Position numbers and translations under genes: made by a program. Of a DNA stretch of 10,351 nucleotides, positions 6,594 to 10,351 are shown one piece after another. The stretch comes from Pseudomonadota bacterium. GTDB lineage: Bacteria; Pseudomonadota; Alphaproteobacteria; SMXQ01. Position 1 is the first letter of the stretch, and every line of letters starts with the position of its first letter. The stretch spans positions 1-10,351 of the forward strand of contig JADFPK010000048.1 in the NCBI GenBank assembly GCA_022562375.1, read 5' to 3'. Below the pieces are notes generated by a model. That model was not told the origin of the DNA. It worked only from the letters and a program-made list of their open reading frames with translations, and made no database searches.

Positions 6594-6895
6594 TGTGTCC
6601 CCCGCTTGTGCTCCGCCACTATAGCCGCACGCACGGCCTCAACCGCGCTCGTGATTGGCGGGATACGCAACACGGCGAAGAAGCGCCGCTTTGTGCCGCT
6701 CTCGATTGGCGATGACCAGGCATAGCATCGCGTCGCCTCTAGATGACCGTTGACCGCGAAAATATGCACGATGCCTTCCCAGACGGGCTGGCCCTCAAAT
6801 TTCTCGGAGACGAACTCCGTGCCGATTGGTGAGGCTGAGCAATCATGTTGAGCCTCAACAACCTCGGTTAATTCGGTGAAATTTTCTTTAGACAT
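6590..6895 (-). CDS. Unrecognised 101-aa protein, third gene of the passenger operon
   Basis: I do not assign a domain. The start ATG at 6895 overlaps the end of the RloB-like gene by eight bases (ATGTCTAA) and its TGA overlaps the DUF4177-like start by four, so it is tightly coupled in an operon and very likely real. The protein has no membrane segment or signal. The N-terminal 25 residues are acidic and polar; the middle (VWEGIVHIFAVNGHLEATRCYAWSS, about 38-62, shown here as the region's content) looks like alternating beta strands, then KRRFFAVLRIPPI (69-81) and a C-terminal helix SAVEAVRAAIVAEHKRG. I have a faint recollection of similar small proteins beside IS1-like transposases in alphaproteobacteria, which would make it an element gene rather than a defence gene; this is unverified. 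Confidence 0.75.
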   Translation of the reverse strand: MSKENFTELTEVVEAQHDCSASPIGTEFVSEKFEGQPVWEGIVHIFAVNGHLEATRCYAWSSPIESGTKRRFFAVLRIPPITSAVEAVRAAIVAEHKRGTQ

Positions 6896-7532
6896 CAGTC
6901 GCTCGTAGATTCGCTAGATATTCGAACAACTCATGCACCTTGGTAGACGGATTATTGGAGCCCGTTGCTGCATTTTCAATCGCAAGGCGCTTTGCGTTTC
7001 CTAGTGCGATCTGAGAGTGGGGTATTAAATCGTCAAATATACTTGCATGGCCCTTTGAGTATGCAGGGATATGATTTCTTAGCTCGACTATTACGTTACT
7101 GCAAGGTGACCTACCTCCCGATGCCGCGAACGCTGCGGAGCTATATTTGAAGTGCAATAGTATCCAGAATTCGAAGCAAGGCCATGACGTGATCGCGACT
7201 AACTTCCCATATCCATTGGTATTTGCAATTCGTCGCAAAGCTGCGTCATAGTTTTGATGACTATTCCTATCAAATACACAGTAGACGCGATCAAATTCAC
7301 CGCGCCTCTTCTCTGCATAGGTAACAATGCTCATCGGGTCCGAGCCGTTTGCTGGAGTTACCTCAATATTGGCGCTACTAAGTCGATAAACATCTCGCAT
7401 CCGAGTAAAGTAATTTCGTTCTGTCTTTGCGCCCTCGCAAACTATTAGCACAACATCATAAGGTTCTCTTTTCGGGGTATGTCGTCGATAGCTACCCGGC
7501 GCACGCCCTACTCTCCGCCTGCGCCGGGGCAT
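6888..7532 (-). CDS. RloB/AbiLii-like protein, second component of an anti-phage module
   Basis: The 214-aa product begins with an arginine-rich segment (MPRRRRRVGR) followed by the motifs of the RloB family: LIVCEGAKTERNYF (29-42) with the conserved Glu33, YCVFDRNSH (84-92) with Asp88, SWPCFEFWILLHF (116-128), and NPSTKVHELFEYL (194-206). The Glu and the Asp-x-x-x-His arrangement recall a TOPRIM-like nuclease core, which would make this the effector. RloB partners with an AAA ATPase in rlo loci and in AbiL of lactococci (AbiLii). Here its ATG overlaps the ATPase stop by one base (TAATG), so the two are made together. Length fits a complete protein. Family call is strong; nuclease activity and phage target are inferred. 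Confidence 0.87.
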   Translation of the reverse strand: MPRRRRRVGRAPGSYRRHTPKREPYDVVLIVCEGAKTERNYFTRMRDVYRLSSANIEVTPANGSDPMSIVTYAEKRRGEFDRVYCVFDRNSHQNYDAALRRIANTNGYGKLVAITSWPCFEFWILLHFKYSSAAFAASGGRSPCSNVIVELRNHIPAYSKGHASIFDDLIPHSQIALGNAKRLAIENAATGSNNPSTKVHELFEYLANLRATDV

Positions 7533-8797
7533 TACTCCGGACTTTCGCTGATAATGGGGAGAGCACCATAACGGCCACGGATGTATCGACGCTCCAATGA
7601 TTCGTCATTACGTGGCTTAAAGTCTGTAAGGGGATAGAGCCTTGTTGCTCCATCCATTCCTTTTTCGACAAACCATATCTGATCTCGACGGAATAACTCT
7701 TGATCTAGAAAAAATAAATCATGCGTGTTAAATACCAACTGAGCATTGTTAGGATTTGTTTTTGATGAATGAAATTTCTGTATCAAGAATCGGGTAAGCA
7801 GCGGATGGAGGCTTGAATCAATTTCATCGACTAAAAAAACCTCTCCGTTTGCAAGCACATTCAGCCATGCACCCGCGTTCTTGAAAAAAACCTGAGTGCC
7901 GCTTGACTCATCATCAAATGTCAGCTTTGCTTCGTCACTATCATCGCCCCATGTATGCGTAAACGTAGCTCTATAGACTTGAGGGCCTTTTGCTCCAGGA
8001 GCGTGATGTAAAACCACACCTTGCCCTCCGGCGACTATGGCTCCTGGCTGTACTTGCTGTGTATCCACCTCAATATCAGAGATTCCGAAATCTGCTTGGC
8101 GGAGAAAAGGTAAAATCTTATTCTTCCCTTTTGGTTTCTGTAAGAGTTGCCAAGTCAATGACTCATTGAGATTAATTCCCGAAACGATCACAACCAAGTG
8201 CTTTTGAAACCACTCGAAGACTGGCATCAATTGAACACTATTCAACTGTGCTGCAGTTGAAAGAAACAGCGCATTGCCTCGCGTCTGTTCACTCCATGAC
8301 GTGCGCTGGCCTTTTAAGTAACTGCTATACTTCCAATTATACTTTTTTCGCCTCCCGTCATACTTTCGAGAAAATAAAATTCTACCCCGTGCATGAACGT
8401 GTTCAATTAATTGTTCCGACAACACCCTCTCTGCATTAATAGAAAACCCATACTCATAACGCTTCCCGTTATGTGCAAAAGTGATTTCAAAAATACTTGG
8501 TTCTTTTCTATACTGGTTAGAAAAGGCAAATGGAGTGAACTCATGCTCTGCGGTAGCCGGCGTCACCGCAGAACTTACCACAAGGTTTTTCATATACTGG
8601 ATGGCGCGCAGGAGATTTGTTTTCCCGGCAGCGTTTGCGCCATAGACGACTCCCGAACGCAGCAGCCTGGGGAATGACGCCAATTTGGGGTCAAACGTAT
8701 TGCTGTCGGTATGCCGGTCAAACGTGTCGGCAACCATGGAAAAGGTCTGCCGGTCGCGAAAGGACCGGAAGTTGGTCACTTGGAATTCGATCAACAT
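7532..8797 (-). CDS. AAA family ATPase (AAA15/AAA21, AbiLi/RloA-like), first gene of the passenger operon
   Basis: The 421-aa protein has the ABC-type ATPase order seen in SMC/OLD-like defence ATPases: N-terminal IEFQVTNFRSF (3-13), Walker A GANAAGKT (53-60), a signature-like DDESSGT (295-301), Walker B VFLVDEID (320-327) with Glu325 as likely catalytic base, and the switch NTHD with His359. Residues 110-290 form the insert between the two halves. The family (COG1106-type ATP/GTP phosphatases) pairs with RloB, and this pair is the composition of AbiL. By analogy with AbiL and PARIS-type pairs, the ATPase would be the sensor or gate for the RloB-like effector; that is inference. ATG at 8797 is preceded by GGCGGAG, a good ribosome site. 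Base composition is visibly AT-richer than the host genes, indicating transfer. Confidence 0.88.
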   Translation of the reverse strand: MLIEFQVTNFRSFRDRQTFSMVADTFDRHTDSNTFDPKLASFPRLLRSGVVYGANAAGKTNLLRAIQYMKNLVVSSAVTPATAEHEFTPFAFSNQYRKEPSIFEITFAHNGKRYEYGFSINAERVLSEQLIEHVHARGRILFSRKYDGRRKKYNWKYSSYLKGQRTSWSEQTRGNALFLSTAAQLNSVQLMPVFEWFQKHLVVIVSGINLNESLTWQLLQKPKGKNKILPFLRQADFGISDIEVDTQQVQPGAIVAGGQGVVLHHAPGAKGPQVYRATFTHTWGDDSDEAKLTFDDESSGTQVFFKNAGAWLNVLANGEVFLVDEIDSSLHPLLTRFLIQKFHSSKTNPNNAQLVFNTHDLFFLDQELFRRDQIWFVEKGMDGATRLYPLTDFKPRNDESLERRYIRGRYGALPIISESPE

Positions 8798-8893
8798 TCG
8801 TGATCTCCGCCTAATTTAATGCCATTTTGCGCTGGATTTTCACGTATTAGCTCAATAAATGGTATAGCAATGCAATTTGTCAAGGCAAAATCG
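8798..8893. promoter_or_regulatory. Divergent region between ATPase gene and transposase
   Basis: These 96 AT-rich bases must hold promoters for both the defence operon and the transposase. GGCGGAG (minus strand, 8805-8811) is the ATPase ribosome site, and AAGG (8882-8885) is the likely transposase site eight bases before ATG 8894. TAATAC on the minus strand around 8844-8849 is a possible -10, with no clear -35 at the right distance. Overlap of the two control regions could tie expression of defence to transposase. Confidence 0.45.
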
Positions 8894-9719
8894 ATGAACC
8901 GCCTCAACCTAACCCGCCGCACCCAAGTCGTCAATTGCTTGATCGAGGGCAACTCCGTTCGGTCCACCGAGCGGCTAACCAACACTCACCGTGACACGAT
9001 CATGCGCCTCATGGTGCAAGTGGGAGAAGGCTGCGCGAGGATCATGGATGAGCAGATGCGCGATCTCTCGTGCGAGCGCATTTCAGGTCGATGAAATCTG
9101 GTCCTACGTTCAGAAGAAGCAACGTTGGGTTACACCAGAGGATAACCGGAATCGCGTTGGCGATATGTGGACGTTCGTGAAGATTGACCCCGATACCAAG
9201 CTGGTCCCTGCCTATCGTGTCGGGAAGCGCACCCGCGTCCACGCCGTTGCTTTCATGGACGACCTTTCGGGACGGCTCGCCAATCGCGTTCAGTTGTCGA
9301 GCGACGCCTTGAATACCTATGCGGACGCCGTTGAAAGGGCCTTTGGTGCCGATGTCGATTACGGGAGAGCGGTTAAATTTTACGAAGCTGAACCTATTGG
9401 CCCCGGACGATATAGCCCGCCTAGGGTAGTGAAGCAGCTAAAGGATGTAGTTGCTGGCAATCCCGATCAGTCTCATATCTCGACCAGCATTGTCGAAAGG
9501 CAAAACCTGAGTATGAGAATGAGCATCCGCCGGTTCACACGATTGACCAATGCCTTTTCCAAGAAGGTCGAGAACCTTCAGGCGGCGGTTTCCCTGTACT
9601 TCGCGCATTACAATTTTGTGCGGATGCATCGGAGCCTGCGCATGGCCCCAGCCATGGCAGCGGGGGTGAGCGGGCGGCTGTGGTCGCTTGAGGAATTGGT
9701 GGACCGAACCTCAAATTAG
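8894..9719 (+). pseudogene. IS1-family-like DDE transposase, interrupted by a one-base frameshift
   Basis: The N-terminal 63 codons (8894-9082) read in one frame, start MNRLNLTRRTQVVNCLIEGN and look like a helix-turn-helix end-binding part. The rest (from CAG at 9084 to TAG at 9717-9719) is in the +1 frame. Joining them by skipping one T at 9081-9083 gives a 274-aa protein with ERI-QVDEIWSY, which restores the family pattern. The DDE triad is then Asp66 (QVDEIW), Asp137 (LSSDALNTY) and Glu202 (SIVERQNLSMRM), followed by RRFTRLTNAFSKK, as in IS1 and its single-frame relatives such as the ISMhu11 group. Read in a single frame, translation ends at TGA 9092-9094 soon after the break. IS1 itself uses -1 programmed frameshifting, but the shift needed here is +1 at a non-slippery site, so mutation or a sequencing error is likelier. 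Its stop is inside the right terminal repeat. Confidence 0.85.
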
Positions 9720-9728
9720 GACACTACC
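9711..9728 (-). repeat. Right terminal inverted repeat of the transposon
   Basis: On the minus strand it reads GGTAGTGTCCTAATTTGA, identical to the left end at 6405-6422. The plus-strand TAG at 9717-9719 within it is the transposase stop. Confidence 0.93.
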
Positions 9729-9751
9729 GCGCGTCGAATGACGGCGGCCGA

Positions 9752-10351
9752 TCAACGCCCGAGGACGAGGATGAGGATTCCGGCGACGACCAGCCCGATC
9801 CCCAGCACCTCGACCCGGCTGGTCCGTTCGCGGAAGATGAACACCGAGACGGCGAAGGTGAAGACCAGTTCGATCTGGCCGAGCGCCCGCACATAGGCGG
9901 CGTTCTGGATGGTGAAGGCGGTGAACCAGCCGATCGACGCCAGCACGCCGGCGATGCCGACGGCGAGGGATGGGCGCCAATGGGTGATGACGTCCTTCAG
10001 CGTCGCCGGCTCCCTGAAGGCGAGAAAGACGCCCATGATGACGGTCTGGATGACCACCGAAACGGCGAGGGTGAAGGCCGCCGCCATGACGAAGCCGTCA
10101 TAGCCGAGCGCCAGGGCGGCGCCCCTGAAGAACACCACCGAGCCGCCGACGAAGGCGCCCGAAGCCAGCCCGATCAGCGTCGGCTTCTCGGCCAGGCCGG
10201 TGAACAGCGAGGCGACGGTGATCCTGGTCTGGCCCACCGACAGCGCGATGACGCCGGTGGCGGCGACGGCGATGGCAAGCGTCGCCGTCGCCGTCAAGGT
10301 GTCGCCCAGGATCACCAGGCCGAGGATCGCCACCTGCACCACCTCGATCTT
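9752..10351 (-). CDS. EamA/DMT family permease, C-terminal 199 residues (5' end outside window)
   Basis: The frame is open from the window edge (visible start KIEVVQVAILGLVILGD) to TGA at 9752-9754, so the start lies beyond 10351. The fragment has about six hydrophobic segments: two near its start, two in the middle around FVGGSVVFFRGAALALG and AAFTLAVSVVIQTVIMGVF, and the final pair. The second EamA repeat is recognised by NAAYVRALGQIELVFTFAVSVFIFRERTSRVEVLGIGLVVAGI, given here only as its location in the last 60 residues, with the R-E-R turn between the last two helices. DMT permeases of this type export or import small metabolites in the inner membrane; the substrate cannot be read. It ends 23 bases outside the right transposon end and points toward the dioxygenase gene, its probable former neighbour. 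Confidence 0.82.
   Translation of the reverse strand, partial: KIEVVQVAILGLVILGDTLTATATLAIAVAATGVIALSVGQTRITVASLFTGLAEKPTLIGLASGAFVGGSVVFFRGAALALGYDGFVMAAAFTLAVSVVIQTVIMGVFLAFREPATLKDVITHWRPSLAVGIAGVLASIGWFTAFTIQNAAYVRALGQIELVFTFAVSVFIFRERTSRVEVLGIGLVVAGILILVLGR

Larger units (their letters stand above)
6405..9728. mobile_element. IS1-family-like transposon (3,324 bp) carrying an AbiL/RloAB-like defence operon
   Basis: Perfect 18-bp terminal inverted repeats (6405-6422 and 9711-9728) bound an AT-richer block inside GC-rich DNA. It holds one transposase gene on the plus strand and a four-gene passenger operon on the minus strand, divergent from a shared 96-base region. The adjacent eight bases outside each end (GGGCGTTG on the left, GCGCGTCG on the right) agree at six of eight positions, which may be a decayed version of the 8-bp target duplication usual for IS1-type elements. 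The transposase has a frameshift, so the copy may now be immobile unless supplied in trans. No resolvase, integrase or second IS copy is seen, so this is a single-transposase element with passengers rather than a composite transposon. Confidence 0.85.

Noticed and set aside
6483..6725. Plus-strand open frame of 80 codons at the left of the transposon
   Set aside because: It is antisense to the coupled 101-aa and DUF4177-like genes, which have overlapping start-stop signals and a recognisable domain.
8819..8893. N-terminal extension of the transposase to ATG 8819
   Set aside because: The ATG at 8894 has a better-placed AAGG site and begins the family-like sequence; the extension would also fill the needed divergent promoter region.
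6405..9728. CRISPR array, tRNA-associated integration or composite transposon
   Set aside because: No spaced direct repeats, no tRNA fragment or integrase, and only one transposase with one pair of inverted repeats are present.
6366..9749. Near-repeat AATGACGGC(C/G)GCC on both sides of the transposon (6366-6378 and 9737-9749) as a target duplication
   Set aside because: It matches at 12 of 13 bases but is 26 bases from the left end and eight from the right, so it does not abut the inverted repeats; it is more likely a local intergenic repeat.

Overview
The window is GC-rich chromosomal DNA whose protein-level features (EamA permease, TauD-type dioxygenase, DUF547 protein, TIGR04283 glycosyltransferase) suggest an alphaproteobacterium, perhaps of the Rhodospirillales/Rhizobiales type. 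That assignment is inference from codon use and family resemblance only; no rRNA or marker gene is present. A clearly AT-richer block from about 6405 to 9728 interrupts this background and is a mobile element.

Layout. (1) 1-471, plus: 3' end of a TIGR04283-type glycosyltransferase, overlapping tail to tail with a DUF547 exported protein (432-1298, minus). (2) 1491-4933, plus: a tight three-gene operon encoding a CoA-acylating aldehyde dehydrogenase of the sulfoacetaldehyde dehydrogenase (SauS) type and the beta and alpha subunits of an ADP-forming acyl-CoA ligase. Together they can interconvert an aldehyde, its acyl-CoA and the free acid with ATP/ADP and NAD(P)(H); sulfoacetate/sulfoacetaldehyde is the best substrate guess. 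(3) 4938-5324, minus: a small AT-richer DUF2721-like membrane protein. (4) 5454-6317, minus: a TauD/TfdA Fe(II)/2-oxoglutarate dioxygenase. (5) 6405-9728: a 3,324-bp IS1-family-like transposon with perfect 18-bp terminal inverted repeats. (6) 9752 to the window end, minus: C-terminal part of an EamA/DMT permease.

The transposon is the main point of interest. Its transposase (8894-9719, plus, DDE type, broken by a one-base frameshift near 9083) is divergent from a four-gene, translationally coupled minus-strand operon. The operon encodes an AAA ATPase of the RloA/AbiLi kind, an RloB/AbiLii-like protein, an unrecognised 101-aa protein and a 59-aa DUF4177-like protein. The first two resemble the two-component AbiL/RloAB anti-phage modules, so a single small IS-type element appears to carry a complete defence cassette as passenger. 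The outermost genes on both sides use a TAG stop codon that lies inside the terminal inverted repeats, so coding sequence runs right into both ends of the element.

The transposon sits between two host genes in the same orientation, the EamA permease and the dioxygenase, which would be only about 100 bp apart without it. It therefore probably split a small host transcription unit and placed the dioxygenase downstream of the defence operon.
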